Source: a virus
DNA: 20,501 bases
Direction: 5' to 3' (one strand)
Virus record (IMG/VR): IMGVR_UViG_3300048554_000330
Span: 1-20,501 of that record
Shown piece after piece: positions 1-7,843 of this stretch. Within the stretch, counting starts at the first letter, position 1. Each line of letters starts with the position of its first letter. The translations under genes were made by a program, and so were the position numbers. Below the pieces are notes generated by a model. That model saw only the letters and a list, made by a program, of their open reading frames with translations, had not been told where the DNA came from and searched no databases.

Positions 1-1247
1 ATACTTTATCAGGTATAGGAAACGGAATTGCAAAATTAGCAAGAGGCATAGGCAGTTCATTATCTTCTATTGGAACAGGAATTTCAAAGTTAGCAAAAGG
101 AATTGGCAGATCAATGTCCTCTCTTGGTAAAGGTATTGGAGATTTAGGAGAAGGACTAGGTAGAGGAATTGGAAAACTAGTTGAAAGTTCTTTAAAAGGA
201 ATTGGTAAAGGACTTGCCGCAGTATCTAATCCAAAATATTTAATTGGAGCCGCAGTACTAGCCGCAACAGGTGGTGCAATGTGGATTGCTGGAAAAGCAT
301 TCCAACAGTTTGCAAATATTAATTGGGGCGGAGTAATTGCTGGAGGCATTGCCCTAGCCGCAGTAACAGCAGGTGCCGCATTAATTGGATCATCTGGTAT
401 GATTGCACCTATTCTAATTGGAGCAGTAGCAATTGGAGCTCTTGGAGCCGCACTAATACCATTTAGCTATGCCGCTAAACTTGCAGGCGAAGGAATGGTA
501 GACTTAGGTAGAGGGTTAAGAATAATTGGTGATGTTCCAATTCCAACGTTACTTGCTATAGGTCCTGCATTAGCATTAATGGGAGTAGGTTTAGCCGCAC
601 TTTCAGCCGCTGGTGCAGTAAGTTCTCTTTTAGGAGCATTCCAAGATGAAGGACCAATTGATAAAATTGTAAAAATTGCCAAAGCCGCTCCTGGTGTTAA
701 CTTAATGGCTAAGTCTTTAAGAACATTTGGTATTAACATAATGGTCTTTAACAAAGGACTTGAAGGTTTAAGTATGACAGCATTAGATGCTTTAGAAGAC
801 TTTAATGACGTTGCAAGTAATATATCACAATCTTCTGTAACTGCAATGGCAGATTTAGCAGTAGCAACTTCGTTACTTGGATTTAATATAAAAGATATAG
901 ATTGGAATCAATTAGTTTTACCAGTAGACATTGGTGAAAGATATCATAATTTAGCAGAAGGAATGGTAGCAACTGCTGAAGCAATGGATAAGATGCCTAA
1001 GCCAGGTATGTGGGACACTATTGTTGCAGGTGTAGGCAACTTGTTTGGAGTAAATGGTGGAGAACAAGGTAGCTTGACTGAGTCAGTTCAGAAAGAAAGA
1101 ACCACAACTACAACATACAGCGATGGATCTGTTGATACAAATACAGAGATGATTACAGTTCTTAAGTCTATTGACGGACATATGGGCAAAGTTACTCAGA
1201 ATACTAAGAAAGAAGTAACTGTAACAGCACCTCGCTTTGGTAGTTAA
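1..1247 (+). CDS. Glycine-zipper hydrophobic virion protein, C-terminal part (possible tape-measure-like)
   Basis: The frame is open from the left edge (first full codon at position 3) to TAA at 1245-1247, so the gene starts upstream and the ATG at 114 is probably internal. The visible N-terminal part holds three consecutive 18-residue glycine-rich units of the form S-L-S-x-I-G-x-G-I-x-K-L-A-x-G-I-G-R. These are followed by long Ala/Gly/Leu/Ile segments able to span or insert into membranes (roughly nt 235-300, 330-480 and 535-640). A more polar C-terminal third follows, with a Thr-rich stretch near nt 1100-1150. Hydrophobic helical stretches of this kind occur in phage tail tape-measure proteins and membrane-penetrating virion proteins, but no family motif settles the role. 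The gene lies directly before the portal gene, where T4 has the tail tube gene 19, so a tail-related role is plausible. It is a sure gene with an unsure function. Confidence 0.75.
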   Translation, partial: TLSGIGNGIAKLARGIGSSLSSIGTGISKLAKGIGRSMSSLGKGIGDLGEGLGRGIGKLVESSLKGIGKGLAAVSNPKYLIGAAVLAATGGAMWIAGKAFQQFANINWGGVIAGGIALAAVTAGAALIGSSGMIAPILIGAVAIGALGAALIPFSYAAKLAGEGMVDLGRGLRIIGDVPIPTLLAIGPALALMGVGLAALSAAGAVSSLLGAFQDEGPIDKIVKIAKAAPGVNLMAKSLRTFGINIMVFNKGLEGLSMTALDALEDFNDVASNISQSSVTAMADLAVATSLLGFNIKDIDWNQLVLPVDIGERYHNLAEGMVATAEAMDKMPKPGMWDTIVAGVGNLFGVNGGEQGSLTESVQKERTTTTTYSDGSVDTNTEMITVLKSIDGHMGKVTQNTKKEVTVTAPRFGS

Positions 1248-1275
1248 GTATTAATATAAAAAGGTAAGTAATAGT

Positions 1276-2940
1276 ATGGCATCATGGAAAAAACATTTTA
1301 AGATATGGGATCCCCAAGCTGAACAGACTAATAATGGTCCAAGACAGCAGGGAGGTAGTTCATCTAAGTTCGCTAGTTGGCTACAAGACGTGTACACAGG
1401 GCAACCTAACAGAGTTGAACGTTATAGTCAGTATGATCAAATGGATCAAGACTCAGAAGTTAATGCGGCCCTAGACACAATTACAGAATTTTGTACTCAG
1501 GAGGATCCTTTAACACATCTTCCTTTTGCTTTAAGATGGTCCTCGGACCCAACACCAAGTGAAAATACAACTATTAATGAAACACTTAAAAAATGGTGTG
1601 CTATTAACGGATTTGATCAAAAACTATTTAGAACTTTTAGAAGTGCTATTAAGTTTGGAGATCACTTCTTTTTACGTGATCCGGAAACATTTGAATTATA
1701 TTGGGTAAATCCAGGTGATGTTAAAAGAGCAGTAATTAACGAAGCTGAAGGTCGTAAAGTTGAACAGTATGTTATTAGTAACTTACACCCTAACTTAGGA
1801 GCAAAAGTAGCAACTAAGCCAATTGAAAGTGTTCAATCAATGGCCAATGCAGTACAAGCAGGACCAAACAATCAATATAACGTTTCAAATAGTGCTTATA
1901 AAAGTGGTAACACAGGAACCGAAGTTACAGTTGATGCAAAAGATATGATTCATATTAGTTTAAGCGAAGGCTTAGATGCTAACTGGCCTTTTGGAGCAAG
2001 TATACTTGATAGTGTTTTTAAAATTTATAAACAAAAAGAATTATTAGAAGATGCGATTATCATTTATCGTGTACAAAGAGCACCAGAACGTAGAGTGTTT
2101 TATATTGATACAGGTAATTTACCTAGTCATCAAGCAATGGGATTTCTTGAAAGAGTTAAAAACGAAATACACCAAAGACGTATTCCTACTAGATCAGGTG
2201 GTGGTACTACTATGGATGCAAGTTACAATCCTTTGAGCATTATGGAAGACTTTTTCTTTGCTCAATCAGCTGACGGTAGAGGAAGTAAAGTTGAAGTATT
2301 ACCGGGTGGAACAAACTTAGGTGAAATTGACGATTTAAAATTCTTTTCAAACAAATTAATGAGAGGTTTAAGAATTCCTAGTAGTTATATGCCTACTGGA
2401 CCTGACGATAGTGCAGTTCAATTAACAGATGGTCGTGTAGGAACAGCATTAATTCAAGAATATCGCTTTAATAGATACTGTCAGAGACTCCAAGGTTTAA
2501 TTATGCCTATGCTATGTAAAGAGTTTAAAACTTTTGTAAAGCATAGAGGTATTAATGTAGACACATCTTCTTTTGAGATTGATATGCTAGAGCCTCAAAA
2601 CTTTAGTGATTATAGACAAATTGAAGTTAATAATGCAAGGGCTAGTGTGTTTACACAATTAGCAGAAGTACCTTACATGAGTCATAGATTTAAGTTACAA
2701 AAGTTCTTAGGTTTAACTGATGCAGAGTTACTTGAAAATGAAAAACTTTGGTTAGAAGAAAATAAAAACCCAACACCAGCTGAAGGCGACGAAGAAGCTG
2801 GATTTAGCGATATTGGTGGCGGTGCCGGCGGCGGCGGACTAAGTGATGGTGATATGGACTTTGCCGACGACTTAGAAAATGCAGAACCAGCCGCAGACGA
2901 TGGTGGCGGTGAATCTGCACCTACAGAACCAGAAGCATAA
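1276..2940 (+). CDS. 20: Portal vertex protein gp20
   Basis: This is the T4-like portal protein, which forms the dodecameric ring at the unique capsid vertex, starts prohead assembly and passes DNA during packaging. At 554 aa it is slightly longer than T4 gp20 (524 aa). The diagnostic portal core is visible around residues 258-283, where E-D-A-I-I-I-Y-R-V-Q-R-A-P-E-R-R-V-F-Y-I-D-T-G-N closely matches the T4 segment. It is preceded by W-P-F-G-A-S-I-L and followed by the E-V-L-P-G-G-T-N-L-G and L-R-I-P-S-S-Y-M-P stretches. The last ~55 residues are an acidic, Gly-rich, low-complexity tail (runs of GGG, DD and EE) that T4 gp20 does not have in this form. The start is preceded by AAGG 12 bases upstream. 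The gene opens the gp20-67/68-21-22-23 order typical of T4-like phages. The identity is secure. Confidence 0.95.
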   Translation: MASWKKHFKIWDPQAEQTNNGPRQQGGSSSKFASWLQDVYTGQPNRVERYSQYDQMDQDSEVNAALDTITEFCTQEDPLTHLPFALRWSSDPTPSENTTINETLKKWCAINGFDQKLFRTFRSAIKFGDHFFLRDPETFELYWVNPGDVKRAVINEAEGRKVEQYVISNLHPNLGAKVATKPIESVQSMANAVQAGPNNQYNVSNSAYKSGNTGTEVTVDAKDMIHISLSEGLDANWPFGASILDSVFKIYKQKELLEDAIIIYRVQRAPERRVFYIDTGNLPSHQAMGFLERVKNEIHQRRIPTRSGGGTTMDASYNPLSIMEDFFFAQSADGRGSKVEVLPGGTNLGEIDDLKFFSNKLMRGLRIPSSYMPTGPDDSAVQLTDGRVGTALIQEYRFNRYCQRLQGLIMPMLCKEFKTFVKHRGINVDTSSFEIDMLEPQNFSDYRQIEVNNARASVFTQLAEVPYMSHRFKLQKFLGLTDAELLENEKLWLEENKNPTPAEGDEEAGFSDIGGGAGGGGLSDGDMDFADDLENAEPAADDGGGESAPTEPEA

Positions 2941-2957
2941 AAGGAATAAGTAAAGTT

Positions 2958-3164
2958 ATGAGATTTAATGACTTAACAAGAATACAAGACGAAATCGAAG
3001 AAGAAATCGATCCTGAGGTAGCATTCTATTCCGACATGCGTAGACACCGTATGACTTTAGAACATGTTAACAGGTTGCGTAAACTTCGTGAACTAAGGAA
3101 ATACGAGCAAAAAACAAGACTTGAAGCCATTACTAAAATGTATCAACGTCCTCCTGCAGTTTAG
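2958..3164 (+). CDS. Small charged protein between portal and core genes
   Basis: This is a 68-aa protein with segregated charge. The first third is acidic (E-I-E-E-E-I-D-P-E), while residues ~28-60 form a strongly basic helix rich in Arg, Lys and Leu (R-K-L-R-E-L-R-K-Y). It begins 17 bases after the portal stop, with AAAGGAATAA as ribosome-binding site. It sits where T4 has the small prohead core gene 67, and T4-like phages usually carry small head-assembly genes here. It does not look like T4 gp67, however, which has an acidic tail, so identity with gp67 or gp68 is not claimed. A role in bridging the portal to the acidic scaffold would suit the charge pattern, but that is inference. Confidence 0.75.
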   Translation: MRFNDLTRIQDEIEEEIDPEVAFYSDMRRHRMTLEHVNRLRKLRELRKYEQKTRLEAITKMYQRPPAV

Positions 3165-3325
3165 CAATATTCTTTAAAAATATTAGATTTTCATTAATAA
3201 TAAGCCGGTTTGTAAAAATTGTGCCAAAAAGTACAGTTTTTACCCTATAACTACGGCTTTTTCGTGCGTCATTAGTAAGTACTTATTGGTGAATACCCGC
3301 CTTTCGCGATAAGGAGAAAAAGAAT
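3165..3325 (+). promoter_or_regulatory. Structured 161-bp gap with nested hairpin and terminator-like tail
   Basis: No gene fits here. An AT hairpin (AATATT at 3166-3171 with AATATT at 3179-3184) lies just after the upstream stop. A larger nested structure follows. AAGCCG (3202-3207) pairs with CGGCTT (3254-3259), and inside it GTAAAAAT (3212-3219) pairs with GTTTTTAC (3236-3243). The outer stem runs directly into TTTTT (3258-3262), like an intrinsic terminator. The inner TTTTT can pair instead with AAAAA at 3226-3230, so two forms compete. A weak late-box-like TATAACTA lies at 3245-3252, and a good ribosome-binding site (AAGGAG) lies at 3311-3316. It may limit read-through from the portal operon or set the ratio of portal to scaffold. 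Confidence 0.5.
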
Positions 3326-4042
3326 ATGACAACAGTACTTGAACAGGCACTTGAGCACCTCTTGAATAAAGAAGAGGACAAAGCAAGTATCCTATTACAT
3401 GATTACTATGTTGGTATTGGTCGTAAAGTCTATGAAGACATTATGTCCGACGATACTAATCTAGAAGAAGAAATTGAAGATATTGATGCCGCAGTTGATG
3501 AAGTTGAATCTGATTTAACTGAAGAAGGTGACGATATGGAGGCAGAAATGGATGCTATTGATGCAGACGCAGACGCCGCAGAAATTGCAACAGATATGGA
3601 TGCTGATGAAGCACCTGTATCATCTGATGCCGCTGACGTTGCTGATGCAATGGTTGACGTAGAAGCCGCACTAGCTAACCTAAAAGCAGAATTTGAAGAC
3701 ATGCTAACAGGTGGTGACGCAGAAGCACCAGCAGAAGAAGAAATGCCAGAAGAAAGTGTACAATTTGAAGAAAAAGAAGAAAGCCTCGATGAAGCTGATT
3801 CTGAAGAGCAAATTGACGAAGCGGCAGAACTTAAATTAGCACAGAAGCCAGATATGGCCGACCATGCAGACAATAAAGCAAGCCCAGTCGCTAAGAAAAA
3901 TGACATGGGTGGTAAAGCAGTTAACATGGCAGGTGGATCTGCAGAAGGTGTAGCATCTGGAACAACTCCAGCTAAAGCTCCAGCTTCACAGGAACTACCA
4001 CATGGAACTACTGAGCCAGCAATGAGCCAGGTAAAGGGTTAA
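3326..4042 (+). CDS. Acidic prohead core protein (gp67/gp68-like)
   Basis: This 238-aa, extremely acidic protein starts with a helical N-terminal ~40 residues (LEQALEHLLN... to ...VYEDIM). A long low-complexity stretch dominated by Asp, Glu and Ala then runs to about residue 165. The C-terminal ~70 residues are Lys/Ala/Gly-rich and look disordered. A short helix followed by an acidic tail is the architecture of T4 gp67, the small internal core protein, although this protein is about three times longer. It sits immediately before gp21 with only four bases between, and has a good AAGGAG ribosome-binding site. A scaffold-core component removed or processed by gp21 at maturation is the likely role. 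Composition and position support this; no catalytic motif exists to confirm it. Confidence 0.7.
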   Translation: MTTVLEQALEHLLNKEEDKASILLHDYYVGIGRKVYEDIMSDDTNLEEEIEDIDAAVDEVESDLTEEGDDMEAEMDAIDADADAAEIATDMDADEAPVSSDAADVADAMVDVEAALANLKAEFEDMLTGGDAEAPAEEEMPEESVQFEEKEESLDEADSEEQIDEAAELKLAQKPDMADHADNKASPVAKKNDMGGKAVNMAGGSAEGVASGTTPAKAPASQELPHGTTEPAMSQVKG

Positions 4043-4046
4043 TAAG

Positions 4047-4685
4047 ATGAACTTACAACCATTAACAGAAAGACTATCATTCGACCAAGCGAATCTCGTT
4101 GTCGAAATGGCAGAGAATCAGGATGGTGGTAAGGATCTCTACATGAAAGGGATTTTCATACAAGGTGATAAAAAGAATCATAACGAAAGAGTTTATCCAG
4201 CAGATGAAATTTCTCGGGCAGTAGAGAGCATTAGTCAAAGACTAGCAGATGGCTTTTCAGTATTAGGCGAAGCAGATCATCCAGATGATTTACAGGTTAA
4301 CATCGACCGTGTCAGTCATATGGTTACTGAAATGTGGATGCAAGGTTCCGATGGATATGGAAAACTAAGAATTATTCCAACTCCAATGGGAAACATTATT
4401 AAAACATTACTAGAAAGCAAAGTAAAACTAGGAGTAAGTTCTAGAGGATCCGGGAATGTAGGCAACGGTGGAAACGTTTCAGATTTTGAAATTGTTACTG
4501 TTGATGTTGTAGCACAACCGAGTGCCCCTGATGCTTATCCAACTCCAATTTACGAAAGAGTTATGCTAGACAAAAGACGAGCCGCTCTTATGGATGTAGC
4601 CCTAGCGACGACTTACGATAAGTCCGCACAAAAGCACCTTGAAATTGAGGTACTTAGATTCCTTGAGAATCTTAAAAAAGTCTGA
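4047..4685 (+). CDS. 21: Prohead maturation protease gp21
   Basis: This is the T4-type prohead protease, packed in the prohead core, which cleaves scaffold, core proteins and the gp23 N-terminus during capsid maturation. At 212 aa it matches T4 gp21 in length. Two conserved blocks are visible: L-G-E-A-D-H-P at residues 73-79, carrying the candidate catalytic His78, and G-V-S-S-R-G-S-G at 129-136, carrying the candidate nucleophile Ser131 or Ser132. Both are hallmarks of the herpes/HK97-fold prohead protease group. The R-V-Y-P segment near residue 48 and the aromatic-rich strands before the His block also fit. The gene lies between the acidic core gene and gp22, and its stop codon abuts the ribosome-binding site of gp22 (GAGGAG at 4685-4690). 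The identity is secure; the exact nucleophile is inferred. Confidence 0.93.
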   Translation: MNLQPLTERLSFDQANLVVEMAENQDGGKDLYMKGIFIQGDKKNHNERVYPADEISRAVESISQRLADGFSVLGEADHPDDLQVNIDRVSHMVTEMWMQGSDGYGKLRIIPTPMGNIIKTLLESKVKLGVSSRGSGNVGNGGNVSDFEIVTVDVVAQPSAPDAYPTPIYERVMLDKRRAALMDVALATTYDKSAQKHLEIEVLRFLENLKKV

Positions 4686-4696
4686 GGAGACAAATT

Positions 4697-5809
4697 ATGA
4701 GTAATGAAAACTTTACAGATTTGCTCGGCTCTGTAACATTGTCTGAAGAGGTGCGTGATAATATCAACACCGCTTGGGATCAAAAACAGATTGAAACTCG
4801 TGAAGAAGTAACAGCAGAACTCCGTGAGGAATTTGCAACACGATATGAGCACGATAAAGGTCAACTCGTTGAAGCAATGGATAAATTGATTCAAGATACC
4901 ATTTCTGGTGCTAGTGACGAGTTCAAGAAACTACATGAAGATACTAAACAATCTCGTGTAAAATATGCTACTAAGATTAGTGAAGATGCGAAACTTCTAC
5001 AAAAATTTGTTATGGAAACATTAGCAAAAGAAGTTAGTGAACTTAAATCTGATCGAGCCGCACAAAAAGAAAATTTTAAAGGCTTAGAAGAATTTGCCCT
5101 ACGCAAATTAACTAATGAGCTTTCAGAGTTACACGAAGACCACAAACAATTAGTTGAAGCTCGTGTTAAACTAATTTCAGAAGGTCGTACTGCTATCGAA
5201 GAAGCAAGATCGCAATTTATTAAGAAAGCAAGTGAAAAGGTTAACAGCCTTGTAACTGAATCTTTCAAAACTGAATTGTCCTCGCTTAAAACTGATATCC
5301 GTGAAGCAAAAGAAAACAACTTTGGACGTAAAATTATGGAGGCTTTTGCCGCTGAATTTATGTCAAGTAAGTTTGCAGATGGAACAGCAGTAAGTGATCT
5401 TAATGGAAAAATTACTGAGATGGAAGTAAAATTAGCAGAAGCACATAAAGCTATTGCTGATAAAGAACATCTCATCACCGAATCAAGTCGTTTACAGCGC
5501 CTAGCGGAAGATAAAATGACTAGATCTCGTATTATGCAAGAACTAAATGCTCCTTTATCAAAAGATAAAAGAGTTATTATGGATGAATTACTTGAGACAA
5601 CTCCAACAAGTAAACTCAATGAAGCATTCCAAAAGTACTTGCCATCAGTTCTTAACGAAGAGGTCCGTAGAGACAAGAAAGTTATCGTTGAGGGTCAACA
5701 ATCACAGAAGACTGTGGTTACCGGAAACAAACCAGCAAATAACGTAGACGAAGCTCCAGTTGAAGTTGATTCAACTATTGCAGATCTTCGTAAACTAGCT
5801 GGACTCTAA
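4697..5809 (+). CDS. 22: Prohead scaffold protein gp22
   Basis: This is the major component of the prohead core on which gp23 assembles; in T4 it is digested to small peptides by gp21. The 370-aa protein is almost wholly charged helix with long coiled-coil character (residues ~20-270), rich in Glu, Lys and Leu, with no hydrophobic core domain. It contains many L/I-x-E tripeptides, the T4 gp21 cleavage signature, among them the L-L-E-T segment in the C-terminal third. It is longer than T4 gp22 (269 aa). Its place between gp21 and gp23 and its tight spacing (11 and 16 bases to its neighbours) are decisive. The start has GAGGAG upstream. The C-terminus (T-I-A-D-L-R-K-L-A-G-L) is a short amphipathic helix, plausibly the shell-binding end. 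Confidence 0.9.
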   Translation: MSNENFTDLLGSVTLSEEVRDNINTAWDQKQIETREEVTAELREEFATRYEHDKGQLVEAMDKLIQDTISGASDEFKKLHEDTKQSRVKYATKISEDAKLLQKFVMETLAKEVSELKSDRAAQKENFKGLEEFALRKLTNELSELHEDHKQLVEARVKLISEGRTAIEEARSQFIKKASEKVNSLVTESFKTELSSLKTDIREAKENNFGRKIMEAFAAEFMSSKFADGTAVSDLNGKITEMEVKLAEAHKAIADKEHLITESSRLQRLAEDKMTRSRIMQELNAPLSKDKRVIMDELLETTPTSKLNEAFQKYLPSVLNEEVRRDKKVIVEGQQSQKTVVTGNKPANNVDEAPVEVDSTIADLRKLAGL

Positions 5810-5825
5810 AGAAGGAGACATTAAA

Positions 5826-7025
5826 ATGTCAGAAGCTCTTTTTGAAGCTAAAAATTGGTCCGCAACTAAAGACGCCTTAACAGAAGGTCTTAACGGACAA
5901 CGTAAATCTACAATGGAAGTTTGCTTAGAAAATACTAAAAAGTATTTGGCTGAGACAGCAACCACTGGTGCAACAGCATCTGGAAACGTAGCAGTACTTA
6001 ACAAAGTAATTCTACCAGTTATCAGACGTGTTATGCCAACAACCATCGCTAACGAATTAGTCGGTGTTCAACCTATGCAGGGACCTGTTTCTCAGATTCA
6101 TACACTTCGTGTACGTTATGCTGAGGCAGCCGCCGCTTCTTCAAACGAAGACGGTGTAGTTGGTGCAGAGGTTGTTGCTGGTGATGAAGCATTATCACCA
6201 TTTGCTATTGCTAACCAGTACTCAGGTGGTGCTGATGGTAAAGCAGACGCAACTGCTACTAAAGAGGGAACTGGTGGAAACAAAATGTCAATCCAGATCC
6301 TTAAAGAAACTGTAGAAGCTAAATCCAGAAAGCTATCAGCTCGTTGGACATTTGAAGCCGCTCAGGACGCACAAGCCATTCATGGTGTTGACGTTGAAGC
6401 TGAAATCATGGCCGCACTTGCTCAAGAAATTACTGCTGAAATTGACCAGGAAGTTATCCAGTCATTAACAGCACTTTCCGGATCTGCATTTGGTACATAT
6501 GACCAAGCCGCAGTAAGTGGTACAGCTAACTTCGTAGGTGACGAGCATGCCGCTCTTGCAGTTCTAATTAACAGAGCCGCTAACGACATTGCTTCTCGTA
6601 CAAGACGTGGTGCAGGTAACTACATTGTTGTAAGCCCAACAGCTTTAACAATTCTACAATCTGCTACAACTTCAGCATTCGCTAGAACAACTGAAGGAAC
6701 TTTTGAAGCACCAACAAATACTAAGTTTGTTGGAACACTTAACAGCTCAGTAAGAGTATACGTTAACCACTACAGTGGTGACGCGGCTCCTGTATTGATT
6801 GGTTATAAAGGTGCAAATGAAATGGATGCTCCGGCATTCTATTGCCCATACATTCCATTGATGAGCTCAGGTGTTGTATTAGATCCTAACACATTCGAGC
6901 CAACTGTCAGCTTTATGACACGTTACGGATATGTTGAGCTTTCTAACACAGCTTCATCTCTTGGTAACGCGGCTGATTATGTTAATAACATTGCAATCAC
7001 AAGCGGTAACCTTTCTTTCATCTAG
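5826..7025 (+). CDS. 23: Major capsid protein gp23
   Basis: This is the main shell subunit, with the HK97 fold. At 399 aa it is clearly shorter than T4 gp23 (521 aa). Conserved gp23 landmarks are visible: I-R-R-V-M-P...E-L-V-G-V-Q-P-M-Q-G-P at residues 66-87, and the V-E-A-K-S-R-x-L-x-A...A-Q-D...H-G-V-D-V-E-A-E block in the centre (nt 6307-6405). The E-I-D-Q-E-V-I-Q segment and a C-terminal G-Y-V-E-L-S-N also fit. A likely gp21 cut follows Glu43 (L-A-E before T-A-T-T-G), matching the L/I-x-E rule. An alternative L-T-E ends at residue 20. A strong AAGGAG ribosome-binding site precedes the start, and an intrinsic terminator follows 28 bases after the stop. No gp24-like vertex gene follows. Confidence 0.95.
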   Translation: MSEALFEAKNWSATKDALTEGLNGQRKSTMEVCLENTKKYLAETATTGATASGNVAVLNKVILPVIRRVMPTTIANELVGVQPMQGPVSQIHTLRVRYAEAAAASSNEDGVVGAEVVAGDEALSPFAIANQYSGGADGKADATATKEGTGGNKMSIQILKETVEAKSRKLSARWTFEAAQDAQAIHGVDVEAEIMAALAQEITAEIDQEVIQSLTALSGSAFGTYDQAAVSGTANFVGDEHAALAVLINRAANDIASRTRRGAGNYIVVSPTALTILQSATTSAFARTTEGTFEAPTNTKFVGTLNSSVRVYVNHYSGDAAPVLIGYKGANEMDAPAFYCPYIPLMSSGVVLDPNTFEPTVSFMTRYGYVELSNTASSLGNAADYVNNIAITSGNLSFI

Positions 7026-7053
7026 TCCTAGACTAAGCGAAGAAAAAAAATTA

Positions 7054-7085
7054 AGCAGGGCTAGTTTTACTAGCTCTGCTTTTTC
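7054..7085 (+). terminator. Intrinsic terminator after gp23
   Basis: AGCAGGGCTAG (7054-7064) pairs with CTAGCTCTGCT (7070-7080) around a five-base loop, giving 11 pairs with one G-U. TTTTC follows. It closes the head gene block. Confidence 0.88.
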
Positions 7086-7088
7086 TTT

Positions 7089-7096
7089 GATAAATA
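7089..7096 (+). promoter_or_regulatory. T4-type late promoter box (GATAAATA)
   Basis: GATAAATA matches seven of eight bases of the T4 late consensus TATAAATA. It stands immediately after the gp23 terminator, where a new transcript is needed. The distance to the next start codons (7102, 7114) is very short, so the leader would be nearly absent. Confidence 0.55.
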
Positions 7097-7113
7097 TTTC
7101 TATGTTAGCATCT

Positions 7114-7308
7114 ATGAAAGACAGATTATCAAGAGCAAAAATTTGTCATGAGTGCGAGTTTTATACTAGATTTACAAAGCAATGCAAAGAGTGCGGTTGC
7201 TTGATCAACTTAAAAATATCATTTTCTCAAACTTCATGTCCAGTAGGTAAATGGAAATCAGTTGAAAATGGTAGTCAAACTAATTTAATTAAAAATTTTA
7301 TCTCTTAA
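7114..7308 (+). CDS. Small cysteine-rich, probable zinc-binding protein
   Basis: This is a 64-aa protein if started at 7114, or 68 aa from the in-frame ATG at 7102. It contains C11-x-x-C14, C24-x-x-C27-G-C29 and C42-P followed by G-K-W, a pattern suited to a small zinc ribbon or knuckle. Short proteins with a C-x-x-C...C-x-x-C-G-C...C-P-x-x-K-W pattern are, from memory, common next to structural genes in marine T4-like phages; their role is unknown. The 7114 start is preferred because the late box at 7089-7096 would place the transcript start close to 7102. Neither start has a clear ribosome-binding site. The reading frame extends further upstream into gp23, but that part is merely open frame. 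The gene is likely real; DNA, RNA or protein binding cannot be told apart. Confidence 0.7.
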   Translation: MKDRLSRAKICHECEFYTRFTKQCKECGCLINLKISFSQTSCPVGKWKSVENGSQTNLIKNFIS

Positions 7309-7356
7309 AAAATTAACTCAAACGGTAAATAGCATGAAGAACATGGGAGATTTATT

Positions 7357-7842
7357 ATGCCTAAATTAAGCACATATGACGACAGTGGATTTGATACATC
7401 TATTAGTATTAAAAGCAAAAATAAACTAGCTACAAGCGATAGCCTAGCAATGGTTGCAGGCGATAACAGAAATGTTACAATAGATGTTGCCGCAAGCAGA
7501 GCGGCCACTGATAATGCCGCCGCAGTAACTACTGCCGGAGGAGCTGAAACAACTATTAAGAATACCAACGAGAATTGGGTAAACAGTAAATGGAGACCTA
7601 TGATGGGTTGGGTATACATGGGAACATGTATTTTTGATTTTATATTAGCACCAATTGGTTGGGGAATACTACAAACAATGGGAGCAGGGTCCGGAGGACA
7701 AGTAGCAGTACAATGGGCTCCTCTAACATTACAAGGAGCAGGACTTTATCATGTTGCAATGGGTGCCGTTATTGGTGTAACAGCATTTGGTAGAACTAAA
7801 GAAAAGACTACAGCAACATCTGCATTAGGAAAACTAAAGTAA
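7357..7842 (+). CDS. Probable holin-like membrane protein
   Basis: This is a 161-aa protein with a polar, Ala/Thr-rich N-terminal ~70 residues followed by two clear hydrophobic segments (about 82-105 and 120-145). It ends in a short charged tail (G-R-T-K-E-K...). The N-W-V-N-S-K-W-R-P-M-M-G-W motif just before the first membrane segment, and a final membrane segment ending in G-R-T-x-E-K, resemble the three-helix holin family known from gene transfer agents. Those proteins begin with a W-x-x-S-x-R-P motif. A holin would permeabilise the inner membrane for lysis; no lysin gene is seen beside it, so a structural membrane role is also possible. GGGAG lies upstream at 7346-7350. A weak late-box-like GTAAATA lies at 7325-7331. 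It abuts the first fibre gene with one base between. Confidence 0.6.
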   Translation: MPKLSTYDDSGFDTSISIKSKNKLATSDSLAMVAGDNRNVTIDVAASRAATDNAAAVTTAGGAETTIKNTNENWVNSKWRPMMGWVYMGTCIFDFILAPIGWGILQTMGAGSGGQVAVQWAPLTLQGAGLYHVAMGAVIGVTAFGRTKEKTTATSALGKLK

Positions 7843-7843
7843 T

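Noticed and set aside
1255-1262. TATAAAAA before gp20 as a late promoter
   Set aside because: It differs by one base from TATAAATA, but such A/T strings are frequent in this AT-rich sequence, and it lies only 13 bases from the start codon. Not listed as a feature.
3430-3927. 165-aa Ser-rich open frame on the - strand
   Set aside because: It is the complement of the Asp/Glu/Ala-rich core gene, which automatically gives Ser-rich antisense sequence without stops.
4891-5676. 261-aa open frame on the - strand across gp22
   Set aside because: It is antisense to a secure scaffold gene, Ser/Leu-rich low-complexity, with no ribosome-binding site or motif.
6931-7101. Upstream extension of the Cys-rich protein frame into gp23
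   Set aside because: This part overlaps the secure gp23 end, then spans the terminator and late box; coding starts at 7102 or 7114.
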